Source: Actinomyces oris (GTDB lineage: Bacteria; Actinomycetota; Actinomycetes; Actinomycetales; Actinomycetaceae). Taken from it: a DNA stretch of 48,311 bases. Location of the stretch: contig NZ_MSKL01000022.1 of NCBI RefSeq assembly GCF_001937665.1, positions 1-48,311 of the forward strand, in the 5' to 3' direction. Shown here one piece after another: positions 33,718 to 42,926 of the stretch; the stretch's first letter is position 1; the number at the start of each line of letters is the position of its first letter. Position numbers and translations under genes: made by a program. A model generated the notes under the pieces. The model made no database searches. It was not told the origin of the DNA and saw only the letters and a program-made list of their open reading frames with translations.

Positions 33718-34935
33718 TCATTCGTCCTTGAACTGCTCGAGGTTCTCGGTGTGCGGGTGGCCGTCATCGGTGGCGCTGAGCCAGAAGGCGGGCTTGGACT
33801 CCGTGGAGCCCTTCCCGTTGGGGACGTCCTGTTTGACGAGCAGTCCGGGGCCGGTGGATACGCCGCGTTCAAGAACGGTTTTTCCGGTGATGTCGATTGT
33901 CTTCTTGATGCTGGGATTGACGAGTTGCTGTTCAACTGCCTCCCGGGAGGGACTGAGTGACTTCCGCTCGTCCTCTGATGCCGCCTTCGAGCGTTGCTGA
34001 AAATCGCTGGCTGCTTTGGGGTTTGCGAACCGGCGGATCCAGCCGCCGGGGTAGACCGCAGTAGCTCCGGAGACACTCTCGGTCGTGGACCCATCGATGC
34101 TGGTGAGGGAGATGGTCGTCAGCCAGCATCTATCGAAGCAGTTGTCTGGGAGGAGGTTGGGTGCGAGCGTGAGGTTCTCCCGGGTGGCACCCACCAGCCA
34201 CTTGTCGCTGGGGACGGAGGAGGGTCGAGCGCTCGTGTCTGTCAGGGAGAAGATGTTGATGGTTCCCTTCCCGGAGTCGGCCGGGAAGTAGTTCTGAGCG
34301 GTCTCGACGGCGAGGGTACTGTTGGTGAGGGCCTGCCCCAGGATGATCCCGGAGACTGTGTCGTCCCTGACCGTCTTGCCAGTCTTGGTGTCAAGGACAA
34401 CGATATGCGTGCGTTGATCGGCTGCCGTCTCTCCTGCCTGCTGCTCGGCGGGAAGGAGGATCAATGACAGGTGGTGTCCGTCAGGACTGACGACAGTGCT
34501 TCCCGTCGATGACCGTCCCGTGTGTTTGTGAAGCGGATTTTGGGCGCTATTTCTGTATTCGGTTCTCTCTTGGTCGGCGACTTCGGGCTTGATGGAAACC
34601 GCCCACTGGAACTTATCGGTGGAAGGATCTCGACTCACCACGGTGGTCGTCAGTCCTCCGGAAGTGAAGCCTATCCTTCCGGCTACGTATGATGTGTTCA
34701 TGGTGACGACGCCACTGGCGGTTGACAATGGTCTATTGTCCATGTTGCCACTTGAATCCTTCGGCTTGGCAGCATCTGCTTCCTGCTCATTGAGGGAGGA
34801 GACGACGAGTCTTTGAGTGTCCTCCCCAATGTTGCATGAACCGATGGTGAGCGCGAGCGTCACAGTTGCGGTGAGTGCTGACAGTCGCCGGAGCATGGAA
34901 GACGTGCGGGGACTCAGAGGATGTGCGACTCTCAT
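33718..34935 (-). CDS. Secreted lipoprotein, beta-propeller-like, unknown function
   Basis: The 405-residue protein starts at the ATG at 34935, overlapping the upstream stop (ATGA) with AGGAGGA just upstream. It has a signal peptide of about 33 residues ending ALTIGSC, with Cys34 as the likely lipid anchor. The mature part is rich in Ser, Thr and beta-strand-like repeats (TKTGKTVRDD, STDKFQWAV), similar to its upstream partner and to PQQ-type propeller strands. Two Cys (NCFDRCW) may form a disulfide. It is probably displayed on the cell surface with its partner. Base composition is visibly less GC-rich than the flanking genes. Confidence 0.72.
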   Translation of the reverse strand: MRVAHPLSPRTSSMLRRLSALTATVTLALTIGSCNIGEDTQRLVVSSLNEQEADAAKPKDSSGNMDNRPLSTASGVVTMNTSYVAGRIGFTSGGLTTTVVSRDPSTDKFQWAVSIKPEVADQERTEYRNSAQNPLHKHTGRSSTGSTVVSPDGHHLSLILLPAEQQAGETAADQRTHIVVLDTKTGKTVRDDTVSGIILGQALTNSTLAVETAQNYFPADSGKGTINIFSLTDTSARPSSVPSDKWLVGATRENLTLAPNLLPDNCFDRCWLTTISLTSIDGSTTESVSGATAVYPGGWIRRFANPKAASDFQQRSKAASEDERKSLSPSREAVEQQLVNPSIKKTIDITGKTVLERGVSTGPGLLVKQDVPNGKGSTESKPAFWLSATDDGHPHTENLEQFKDE

Positions 34936-37100
34936 TCCTGTCCTCCTGCGACTCCGAAGATCCGATAGGTGTCTCGGCATCTCTGGCCGTCATCCTTTGG
35001 TCCGGCACTGCAGTGTCCGTAACCTATGCTAGTTGTGTTGAGGGTAACGATGGTGGCGCCAGGCGTCCGTATGGCCTTTACTCGTCTATAGGAGTCGACG
35101 CCTCTGGAGAATAGCGGCTGGGCCGGTGTGTTGAAGTAGTCTGCCAGTTCGCGGGGTGACTGGAATGTGGAACCAGGTGTGATGGGAATGGTGGTGCCGG
35201 GTGAGTCGTCACCGGGACGAATGACGAGTGTCGCGAAGGTGGAGCCGTCGTCGGCTGATACTTCAACGATCCCAGTGCGCGCACTGGCGAGGCTCCGATC
35301 CTGTGACGCCGGGGTGACTGTGCGAGTGGAGGGGTCGAAGACTGCCGCGGCCCGTGTATTTTCGTGGGGACGCTTGAAAGCTGCGTCCGCAGTGATAGCG
35401 GGGTAGGTGACGATGCTGTCTGAGAGGTGCGATGCCTCCGTATTGATCCCCGAGGTCGCTCCTAGGGAGAAGGTTGTGGTGTCGGCGCTGTTGACCTTGG
35501 CCAGTGCGTCCAGGCTGATCGCTTCAGCTATGGGGCTACCCGAGGAATCAATCTCGCCGGTGTAGCGGGCACCCCAGCCTTCGATGAAGGAACTGAAATT
35601 GTTGACGACCCCTTCCTCGAAGGTAAATTCTGACAGGATTTGTTGAACTTCGACCTCGGCGGTGGGATCGTTCTGAGGGCAGACCGTAATGGTTATTGCT
35701 GCCTTCTTCACTCCGGACGGGGTAACTTCGGCGGTGTGGTCCTCGTCGTAGTCCAGGATGAATGAGGCGTGTCCGGCAGGACCGGAGTAGTACACGCCGG
35801 ACCTCTCCGGGAGAGTCCACATCTTGGCTCCGTCGGTCAGTGAGAAGGCAGTATCCTCGTCGAGGACCGCGGAATCGGTCAGCTGAAGATTGCCGGCGGT
35901 ACTCTGATGCTCGAAAACGATTCTGCCGGTCAGAGAATCGAAGACCAGGGTGATAGCGGCTTCCCCCTCTTGAGGAGATGCAACGAATCTGGGCAACTTG
36001 ATTCGAGTGGCCACGTACTTCCTGTCAGGACTGGTGATGAGTTTAGGGCTGTCGGAGTAGCTGTTGGGGGCGAATGTGGCGCGCTTGCGCTCGTAGCTCC
36101 ACAGGACGCTGCCGTCCTTGGAGTTGAGCGCCATGATGCCGTCGTCGGTGAGGAAAATGGGGCCGCCGGCGCCCGCAGCGGTGGTCAGCTCGGTGGAGGA
36201 TATCTCCTTACTCCAGGAGGCCTTCGGCGCCAGCGACGTGGGTGGCGCTAGTGAGACGTCGGCGGTGGCCTTGGCGATGACATGGTGGACCGGGTTAATG
36301 AGTGCCCATGTTCCCGCGATGACGGAACCAAGTGTCAGTGCTGGGGCAATGACCAGGGCCGCGAGGTACCTGCGCGTGCGGTGAGGTACCCGCACGCGCT
36401 CGTACCGGGGGAGTCCATTGTCGGTCTTCTCTCCCGTCTTGCGCTGGAGAGGAGCCCAGCGGCTCGGGTCATCGGGATCGCTGCTACCTACCGCGGTGCT
36501 GCGCAGGTAGTGCAGGAGTGGTCCGATGCTCAGGAAGAGCGTGGCTGAGAGCGCCACTCCAGTCAGGGTAAGGAGGAACAGGACGGAGAATCCTGTCTCC
36601 TGGTAGGTGTCCCACCACGCCAGTATCAGGGATGCTGAGGTCATCACGCCCAGGGCCGCCATGATCGTGGTCAGGATCGTCACCAGGACGGGGCGCTTCT
36701 TGTCCCTTAAGGTGAGGGACGGCCAGGCCAGTATCCCTCCGACGATCATGCAGATTGTCAGTGCTGAGACCTTGTCCGGGATCAGGTCGCCAGTACCAAC
36801 GAGCCCCCGGCGCAGCACCAGAGTGGTCACTGCGAACACGACGCCGCCGATGAGTCCGCCCCAGCGCAGGGCGCGCAGGGTGAGGACACCGCGCGGTGGG
36901 AAGGGTTCGTCCTCGCTGTCGCCGGTGTCGGTCGCGGCCTGGCTGGCCTCAGTGGCATCGTGGTCGGCGCTGTCCTCGGTTTCCCCCGTGTCCGGCTCTT
37001 TCGAGGTCTCGTCGCTGAAGGCGGCTGCGCCTGGCTGGTTGCTGGGATCGATGCCGGGCTGATCGTTGCCGTTGTCGTCGGTATCGGGCATGGGAGGCAT
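34932..37100 (-). CDS. Membrane protein with PQQ-like propeller ectodomain
   Basis: The 722-residue protein (start ATG 37100, preceded by AATAGG; 37121 and 37091 are alternatives) begins with a 70-residue acidic Asp/Glu/Ser/Thr segment. Five membrane helices follow (about 75-95, 109-128, 136-160, 168-193 and 246-268), then a roughly 440-residue extracellular domain. The domain has PQQ/WD-type strand motifs (GIMALNSKDGSVLWSYER, TLVFDSLTGRIVFEH) and a Cys pair near the end (HCSAGPKDDGQRC). It is coupled by ATGA to the lipoprotein gene downstream, so the two probably work together at the envelope. The function is unknown. Confidence 0.72.
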   Translation of the reverse strand: MPPMPDTDDNGNDQPGIDPSNQPGAAAFSDETSKEPDTGETEDSADHDATEASQAATDTGDSEDEPFPPRGVLTLRALRWGGLIGGVVFAVTTLVLRRGLVGTGDLIPDKVSALTICMIVGGILAWPSLTLRDKKRPVLVTILTTIMAALGVMTSASLILAWWDTYQETGFSVLFLLTLTGVALSATLFLSIGPLLHYLRSTAVGSSDPDDPSRWAPLQRKTGEKTDNGLPRYERVRVPHRTRRYLAALVIAPALTLGSVIAGTWALINPVHHVIAKATADVSLAPPTSLAPKASWSKEISSTELTTAAGAGGPIFLTDDGIMALNSKDGSVLWSYERKRATFAPNSYSDSPKLITSPDRKYVATRIKLPRFVASPQEGEAAITLVFDSLTGRIVFEHQSTAGNLQLTDSAVLDEDTAFSLTDGAKMWTLPERSGVYYSGPAGHASFILDYDEDHTAEVTPSGVKKAAITITVCPQNDPTAEVEVQQILSEFTFEEGVVNNFSSFIEGWGARYTGEIDSSGSPIAEAISLDALAKVNSADTTTFSLGATSGINTEASHLSDSIVTYPAITADAAFKRPHENTRAAAVFDPSTRTVTPASQDRSLASARTGIVEVSADDGSTFATLVIRPGDDSPGTTIPITPGSTFQSPRELADYFNTPAQPLFSRGVDSYRRVKAIRTPGATIVTLNTTSIGYGHCSAGPKDDGQRCRDTYRIFGVAGGQE

Positions 37101-37140
37101 GAGCCTATTGTGATGACCCATCCGTGACTATGTCAGGTGT

Positions 37141-37452
37141 TTGCGAGGCCATCACTCGGATGGACGGGCCAGGTGGAGCACTCCAGCGGGCTGGACTACT
37201 GGTGCTGCGTCGGTCGCTCCCACTGCGGCGACGCTCTGGACAGAGACGCCGGTGACTCTGTCCCCACGTGAGAGGCAGGTGCTCCAGGTGGCTTCACGCG
37301 GACTGTCCAACAGCCAGATCGATGCCGAGCTCTACATCACCGAGGTCGCCGTCAAGACGCATCTGCTGCGCGCCTACGCCAAGCTCGGCGTCGACTCGCG
37401 CACGGCCGCCGTCACCGAGGCGCTGCGCCGTGGCCTGCTCGAGCTGGACTGA
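37141..37452 (+). pseudogene. LuxR-type HTH remnant of a NarL-like response regulator
   Basis: The C-terminal part is a clear LuxR/NarL helix-turn-helix (about residues 38-98: TLSPRERQVLQVASRGLSN, then EVAVKTHLLRAYAKLGVDSRTAAV). The 35 residues before it show no receiver domain, the only in-frame starts are TTG (37141) or GTG (37251), and no ribosome site is seen. It is most likely the 3' remnant of a response regulator. A stand-alone short HTH protein is possible. Confidence 0.55.
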
Positions 37453-37625
37453 GCCGCGTCGCTGCGTCCCGGGCTCTTCACCTCGGCCGCGACCCCGCGA
37501 GTTCGTACCTGCGGGCACGCGTTCGAGGGGCAGAGGGCGTGAACGCGAGACCTGCCCTGCGACTGCGACGGGGCGAGAGCAGGGGCTCTGGTCGGCCGGG
37601 TCGGGCTGGTTGGCGAGGTGCTCCC

Positions 37626-37979
37626 TCATCCGTCGGGGTGTTCCTCCTCCCACTGGGAGATCGTGGAGTTGAGGGTGGCCAGGAACTCCTCCTCGCCGAT
37701 GGTGTTGAGCTTGAGGAACACCGCCTGACTGCCACCCAGAGTGATCCCGACGATGTGAACGTAGGGCCCGTCCTGGATAGCGGTGACGGACATTCCCACA
37801 CGGTTGTTCCCCATCATGCTGAAGCGTTCGTAACCTCTGACCGCTATACCTCCGGCGGAGGTCCCCAGGTCCACAGCCGCCTCTGCGGAGGCCGAGCGGG
37901 ACCGGCCCAGTACTCCGGCCTCAAGGAACGGGACCACCTCACTGAGCTGTCCGACGACGGTCCGAGTGGTCGTTGCCAT
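37626..37979 (-). CDS. Small DUF6054-like protein
   Basis: This 117-residue cytoplasmic protein has a GYERFSMMGNNRVGMSVT segment (about 49-66), a hydrophobic strand, then ITLGGSQAVFLKLNTIGEEEFL (about 79-100). These resemble what I recall of DUF6054, small alpha/beta proteins of unknown function. The start ATG at 37979 is preceded on the minus strand by GGAAGGAAAG, a good ribosome site. It is divergent from clpC (267-base gap). Confidence 0.65.
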   Translation of the reverse strand: MATTTRTVVGQLSEVVPFLEAGVLGRSRSASAEAAVDLGTSAGGIAVRGYERFSMMGNNRVGMSVTAIQDGPYVHIVGITLGGSQAVFLKLNTIGEEEFLATLNSTISQWEEEHPDG

Positions 37980-38093
37980 GGGTACTTTCCTTCCTTGTCC
38001 TCGCTGGAACTGTCTCCGTGTTCACCAGGGTATGTGCGTGCGCCCAAGCGTGCGGCTCCGCATCTTGAGTCGACCCGGCTCAAGGCTTACTCA

Positions 38094-38107
38094 CGCCTAC
38101 CGCGAAC
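38094..38107. promoter_or_regulatory. ClgR-type operator upstream of clpC
   Basis: CGC-N5-GCGAAC (38094-38107) is the reverse complement of GTTCGC-N5-GCG, the core reported for ClgR, the activator of clp genes in Streptomyces and corynebacteria. It lies about 140 bases before the clpC start. The clgR gene is not in the window. Confidence 0.55.
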
Positions 38108-38246
38108 AGGGGCATGGCCCAGGCGTCGGCCTGGTTAGCCTTGTCAGCACGTGCTCTCAGCGCCATCTCTCCCCGGCGCTGCGACATCCCTCGCCACCAC
38201 CGGACGAGCGGTCCCGCACTGAGCGCGTGCCGAGGAGGAATTACTG

Positions 38247-40847
38247 ATGTTTGAACGCTTTACCGACCGCGCCCGTCGCGTCGTCGTGCTCGCGCAGGAC
38301 GAGGCGCGGGCCCTGAACCACAACTACATCGGCACCGAGCACCTCCTCCTCGGCCTCATCCACGAGGGCGAGGGGGTGGCCGCCAAGGCCCTGGAGTCCA
38401 TGGACATCTCCCTGGACGCCGTGCGCAGCCAGGTCATTGAGATCATCGGCGAGGGGCAGTCCGCCCCCACCGGTCACATCCCCTTCACGCCTCGCGGCAA
38501 GAAGGTCTTCGAGCTCTCCATGCGTGAGGCCCTCCAGCTCGGCCACAACTACATCGGCACCGAGCACCTGCTGCTCGGCCTGCTGCGCGAGGGCGAGGGC
38601 GTGGCCGCCCAGGTCCTGACCAACCTCGGCGGGGACCTGTCCAGCGTGCGCCAGACCGTCATGCAGATGCTCTCCGGTTACGAGGGCAAGGAGACCGTCA
38701 ATGCCGGCGGCCCCTCCAAGGAGGGCACGCCCTCGGGCAGCGCCATCCTGGACCAGTTCGGCCGCAACCTCACGGCCGCCGCCCGCGAGGGCAAGCTGGA
38801 CCCGGTCATCGGCCGCAAGAAGGAGATGGAGAGGGTCATGCAGGTCCTCTCCCGGCGTACCAAGAACAACCCCGTCCTCATCGGGGAGCCGGGCGTGGGC
38901 AAGACCGCTGTCGTCGAGGGCCTGAGCCAGGCCATCGTCCACGGCGACGTCCCCGAGACCCTGCGGGACAAGCAGCTCTACTCCCTGGACATGGGCTCGC
39001 TCGTGGCCGGATCGCGCTACCGCGGCGACTTCGAGGAGCGCCTCAAGAAGGTCCTCAAGGAGGTGCGCACCCGCGGCGACATCGTCCTGTTCATCGACGA
39101 GATCCACACCCTCGTCGGTGCCGGCGCCGCCGAGGGCGCCGTCGACGCCGCCTCCATCCTCAAGCCCATGCTGGCCCGTGGCGAGCTCCAGACCATCGGG
39201 GCCACCACCCTGGACGAGTACCGCAAGATCGAGAAGGACGCCGCCCTGGAGCGCCGCTTCCAGCCGGTGACCGTCGACCAGCCCAGCATCGAGGAGACCA
39301 TCGGGATCCTCACCGGCCTGCGAGACCGCTACGAGGCCTTCCACCGCATCGTCATCACCGACGAGGCCATCGAGGCCGCCGCCAAGCTCGCGGACCGCTA
39401 CATCAACGACCGCTTCCTGCCGGACAAGGCCATCGACCTGGTTGACGAGGCCGGCGCCCGCCTGCGCATCCGCCGCATGACGGCTCCGCCCGAGCTGCGC
39501 GAGATCGACGAGCAGATCGCCCAGGTCAAGCGGGAGAAGGAATCCGCCATCGACGACCAGGACTTCGAGCGCGCCGCCTCCCTGCGCGACGACGAGCGCC
39601 GCCTGGCCGACGAGCGGGCCGCCAAGGAGAAGGCCTGGAAGTCCGGCGACCTCGACCAGGTCGCCGAGGTCGATGAGGCACTCATCGCCGAGGTCCTGGC
39701 CATGTCCACCGGCATCCCGGTGGTCAAGCTGACCGAGGCCGAGTCCGCCAAGCTCCTCAACATGGAGGCCGAGCTCCACAAGCGCATCATCGGCCAGAAC
39801 AAGGCCATCGAGGCCCTGTCGAAGTCGATCCGCCGCACTCGTGCCGGCCTGAAGGACCCCAAGCGCCCCGGCGGCTCCTTCATCTTCGCCGGCCCTACCG
39901 GTGTCGGTAAGACCGAGCTGGCCAAGGCCCTGGCGGAGTTCCTGTTCGACGACGAGGACGCCCTCATCCAGCTCGACATGTCCGAGTTCGCCGAGAAGCA
40001 CACGGTCTCGCGCCTCTTCGGCGCCCCTCCCGGCTACGTCGGCTACGACGAGGGCGGACAGCTCACCGAGAAGGTGCGCCGCCGGCCCTTCTCCGTGGTC
40101 CTGTTCGACGAGGTCGAGAAGGCCCACCCGGACATCTTCAACTCCCTGCTGCAGATCCTGGAGGACGGACACCTCTCCGACGCCCAGGGCCGCGTGGTCG
40201 ACTTCAAGAACACCGTCATCATCATGACCACCAACCTCGGCTCCAAGGACATCGGCAAGTCGGTGGCCACCGGCTTCCAGTCCACCGAGTCCGGTGCCAT
40301 GGACTACGAGGAGATGAAGTCCCACGTCAACCGTGAGCTCAAGCAGCAGTTCCGGCCCGAGTTCCTCAACCGCGTCGACGACCTCATCGTCTTCCCGCAG
40401 CTGACCAAGGAGGAGGTGCGCCAGATCGTCGACCTCATGATCGTGCGCCTCGACAAGCGCCTGGCCGAGCAGCAGATGACCATCGAGCTGACCGAGGCCG
40501 CCAAGGATCTCCTGGCCGAGCGCGGCTTCGACCCGGTGCTCGGCGCCCGTCCACTGCGCCGTGCCATCCAGCGCGACATCGAGGACGCCCTGAGCGAGAA
40601 GATCCTCTTCGGGGAGATCGAGCGGGGGCAGAAGGTCATCGTCGACGCCGAGGGCGAGTCCATCCTGGGTGAGTTCATCTTCCGTGGCGAGCCCTGGGAG
40701 CAGGGCGAGGCCGAGGTCGCCGCGCTGCGTGAGGCCGAGGATGCTGCGGCCGGCGGTGGGGGAGGGGTCTCCAGCCCTCTGCGCATCTCCTCGACGCCGA
40801 TCAGTCGCGACGGCGGCGCCTCACCGGCCGCTGAGCCCGGGCGCTGA
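38247..40847 (+). CDS. clpC: ClpC AAA+ chaperone/unfoldase
   Basis: The 866-residue hexameric ATPase unfolds proteins and feeds them to the ClpP protease. It has two Clp-N repeats (about 4-65 and 80-145, each with [13 protein letters not shown]), AAA domain 1 with Walker A GEPGVGKT (213-220), and a UVR-type middle domain (about 414-450). AAA domain 2 has Walker A GPTGVGKT (549-556), and a D2-small domain follows ([17 protein letters not shown]). The tail is Gly/Ser-rich. The start follows the strong site GAGGAGG. A ClgR-type operator lies upstream and a perfect hairpin terminator downstream, so it is probably monocistronic. Confidence 0.97.
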   Translation: MFERFTDRARRVVVLAQDEARALNHNYIGTEHLLLGLIHEGEGVAAKALESMDISLDAVRSQVIEIIGEGQSAPTGHIPFTPRGKKVFELSMREALQLGHNYIGTEHLLLGLLREGEGVAAQVLTNLGGDLSSVRQTVMQMLSGYEGKETVNAGGPSKEGTPSGSAILDQFGRNLTAAAREGKLDPVIGRKKEMERVMQVLSRRTKNNPVLIGEPGVGKTAVVEGLSQAIVHGDVPETLRDKQLYSLDMGSLVAGSRYRGDFEERLKKVLKEVRTRGDIVLFIDEIHTLVGAGAAEGAVDAASILKPMLARGELQTIGATTLDEYRKIEKDAALERRFQPVTVDQPSIEETIGILTGLRDRYEAFHRIVITDEAIEAAAKLADRYINDRFLPDKAIDLVDEAGARLRIRRMTAPPELREIDEQIAQVKREKESAIDDQDFERAASLRDDERRLADERAAKEKAWKSGDLDQVAEVDEALIAEVLAMSTGIPVVKLTEAESAKLLNMEAELHKRIIGQNKAIEALSKSIRRTRAGLKDPKRPGGSFIFAGPTGVGKTELAKALAEFLFDDEDALIQLDMSEFAEKHTVSRLFGAPPGYVGYDEGGQLTEKVRRRPFSVVLFDEVEKAHPDIFNSLLQILEDGHLSDAQGRVVDFKNTVIIMTTNLGSKDIGKSVATGFQSTESGAMDYEEMKSHVNRELKQQFRPEFLNRVDDLIVFPQLTKEEVRQIVDLMIVRLDKRLAEQQMTIELTEAAKDLLAERGFDPVLGARPLRRAIQRDIEDALSEKILFGEIERGQKVIVDAEGESILGEFIFRGEPWEQGEAEVAALREAEDAAAGGGGGVSSPLRISSTPISRDGGASPAAEPGR

Positions 40848-40934
40848 TCCCGGGGCCTTCAGGCCGGGTCCTACTGAGGTCGCTGGGGCGCGAGTGCCGC
40901 CCCGGCGGCCTCAAGTCCCCTTATCAGTTCCATA

Positions 40935-40971
40935 CGATGGGCCGCAACCCCGCTGGGGTTGCGGCCCATCG
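40935..40971 (+). terminator. Perfect 17-bp hairpin terminator of clpC
   Basis: Bases 40935-40951 pair without mismatch with 40955-40971 around a GCT loop, followed by TTGT. It lies 88 bases after the clpC stop. Confidence 0.82.
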
Positions 40972-41477
40972 TTGTCGCTGCACGGCGGGCGCCTCGGCCT
41001 GCAAGACGCGTTGGTGTGAATCACGGGAGAGGAAGTGGGGCCGCATTGCCTCGGCCTCCATTTTTCCAGGTGGCGACCATTATCTTGGGCGCAAGAGTTT
41101 GCGGGGTGTGGTTCGGAATTGTGAATATGCACGGGGCCTGAGGCTGCCGCCGTGGAGAAGCAAGGGAATGAAAATTGAATGAAATCTGGGTGAAGCAAGA
41201 GAATGTTCTGGGAGTTTGGCTTGGCTGTCTCATGTCTGTCCTCTGCCGGATACAGTTGAGTGACGATCCGTCGAAAGTCGTCCCTCGGACATGGTCGGTC
41301 GGTGTCGTCACCCCGCGCAGCGCGGGGCCGTCTCAACCGTCTTAGCCCCTACTCGTCCTCACTGTCCGTACCTGTCCGCCCTCATTCAGACCGCCGTGGC
41401 GCTCCTCGACCGCGGTGCCCGAATGTCCGGCTCGGATCGCCCGTGCGTGCTCACGGATTCTTGGTGCCGCTACTCCC
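40972..41477. other. Long intergenic region upstream of the Pel-like cassette
   Basis: No gene was recognised in these 506 bases. The part from about 41080 to 41260 is distinctly AT-richer (ATGAAAATTGAATGAAATC and similar) than anything nearby and may hold the cassette promoter. CCCCGCG (41311-41317) and CGCGGGG (41321-41327) form a compact hairpin about 150 bases before the first gene, possibly an attenuator. Confidence 0.45.
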
Positions 41478-42926
41478 ATGACCCAACTCAGATACGAACC
41501 GCGACATTTCCACCAGCATCGTTTCCCGCGCCTGCGGACCGCTAACGCTGCTGCGACCCTGGGGGTCGTCGGCGTGGTGACAGCGGTGCTGCCCTGGATC
41601 GGCTGGCCGGTGGAGGTCACCATCGGTGTTCTGGTCGTTACTGTCCTCATCGGCCTGGGGTTGGTCACGGCGCCACCCACCCGGGCGCTCAAGCGCGGCG
41701 GTATCGCCCCGGGGGCCCGCTGGCACTGGGGCGCGGCGATGCTCCTGGGAATGTCCCCGGCGATCCTGCTGGGTCTGAGCTTCCCCGTTGTCTCCCAGAA
41801 GATGGCCGCCAGCACGGTGAGCGGTACGGGTCTGCCGGTCATCGTGCTGAGCGTGTCGGTGGCGGTTCCCTGGCTCAGCCAGATCATCGGCACCCCCGTC
41901 TACCGCCTCCTGGGCGACTCCATCGGTCGCGGTCCGCGGGCGGTCCTGGAGCGCTACTGCTCCATCTGGCCGGCACTGTTCCTGTGGGCGCTGGTCCCCA
42001 CGGCACTGGAGATCCTCATCGTGGCCGCCGTGACCGGCTGGAACCTGCACGTCCTGGGCGTCCACACCGCCCTGCTCCTCCTGCACGTCGTCTTCGTCCA
42101 GTCGCTCATCGTCGCCGACGTCGCCGGGCGACGCCGCCTGTGGTCGGTGGGTTGGCTCTGCTACGCCGTCGCACTCGTCGCCGAGCCCACCTGGTGGTAC
42201 CTGCCTCCGCTGGTGGGAGCCCTCAGTCAGTTCCTGTCCATGGGGCGCTCCCTGGGCAGGATTCTGCGGCCCCGCGGGGTCGCCACCGGCATCCTCGTGC
42301 AGGACATGCTCCGCGGTGCGATCCTGGGGGGAGTGCTGTGGTCGGACAAGTTCTTCCTCTTCCTGGGCGCCGGTCGCGACTTCGACGTGGCGCTGGTCTA
42401 CCTGTGCCTCCAGCCCGCCGTCGTCGCCTACTGCTACTACTTCGCGGTCACCGCACCCCGGGTCAACACCGAGATCGCACTGTTCCAGACGGTTCTCAAG
42501 CGTGAGGGCATGGCCAGCCTGCGCGACCGTGGGCGCACATTGCGACGGCTGCTGGACGCCAGCCTCATTCGCGCCTGCGTCGTCGGGGTCGCCGGTGTCA
42601 TCGTCGTCGTGTGCTCCATGGCGCTCATGTCCCCCGAGCAGGTCCCGCTGGTCCTCGAGGTGTGCCTCTCCTCGACCCTGTTCACGGTGCTGACGCTCCT
42701 GAGCTACGAGATCGACCATGTCGGCGACTCGACCACCGCCCTGCTCCTGTCCGGCATCCACGTGGCGATCGCCGCGGCCCTGCTGCTGAAGCTGGCCGAC
42801 GCCGTCGCCTATCTGCCGCTGGCCGGCGTCGACCTGGTGCTGTGCGCGCTGGGGCTGCTGCTCTACCGCAAGCGGTGGGCCGCGCCCGAGTACTCCTTCT
42901 TCTGGGGAAAGGCCATGTCCTGGTGA
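41478..42926 (+). CDS. pelG: PelG-like polytopic exopolysaccharide membrane protein
   Basis: The 482-residue protein has about 12 hydrophobic segments spanning nearly its whole length, as in MATE/MOP-type flippases such as PelG, which with PelD-E-F synthesises and moves Pel polysaccharide across the membrane. The assignment rests on topology, on loops such as FLSMGRSLGRILRPRG and NTEIALFQTVLKREG, and on coupling to a PelF-like glycosyltransferase. The ATG at 41478 is chosen; a GTG at 41415 is in frame, and neither has a clear ribosome site. The stop overlaps the next start (GTGA). Similarity to known PelG is not strong enough to be certain. Confidence 0.62.
   Translation: MTQLRYEPRHFHQHRFPRLRTANAAATLGVVGVVTAVLPWIGWPVEVTIGVLVVTVLIGLGLVTAPPTRALKRGGIAPGARWHWGAAMLLGMSPAILLGLSFPVVSQKMAASTVSGTGLPVIVLSVSVAVPWLSQIIGTPVYRLLGDSIGRGPRAVLERYCSIWPALFLWALVPTALEILIVAAVTGWNLHVLGVHTALLLLHVVFVQSLIVADVAGRRRLWSVGWLCYAVALVAEPTWWYLPPLVGALSQFLSMGRSLGRILRPRGVATGILVQDMLRGAILGGVLWSDKFFLFLGAGRDFDVALVYLCLQPAVVAYCYYFAVTAPRVNTEIALFQTVLKREGMASLRDRGRTLRRLLDASLIRACVVGVAGVIVVVCSMALMSPEQVPLVLEVCLSSTLFTVLTLLSYEIDHVGDSTTALLLSGIHVAIAAALLLKLADAVAYLPLAGVDLVLCALGLLLYRKRWAAPEYSFFWGKAMSW

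Noticed and set aside
38241-40325. 694-residue minus-strand frame opposite clpC
   Set aside because: It is the antisense shadow of the highly conserved clpC gene, with repetitive composition and no ribosome site.
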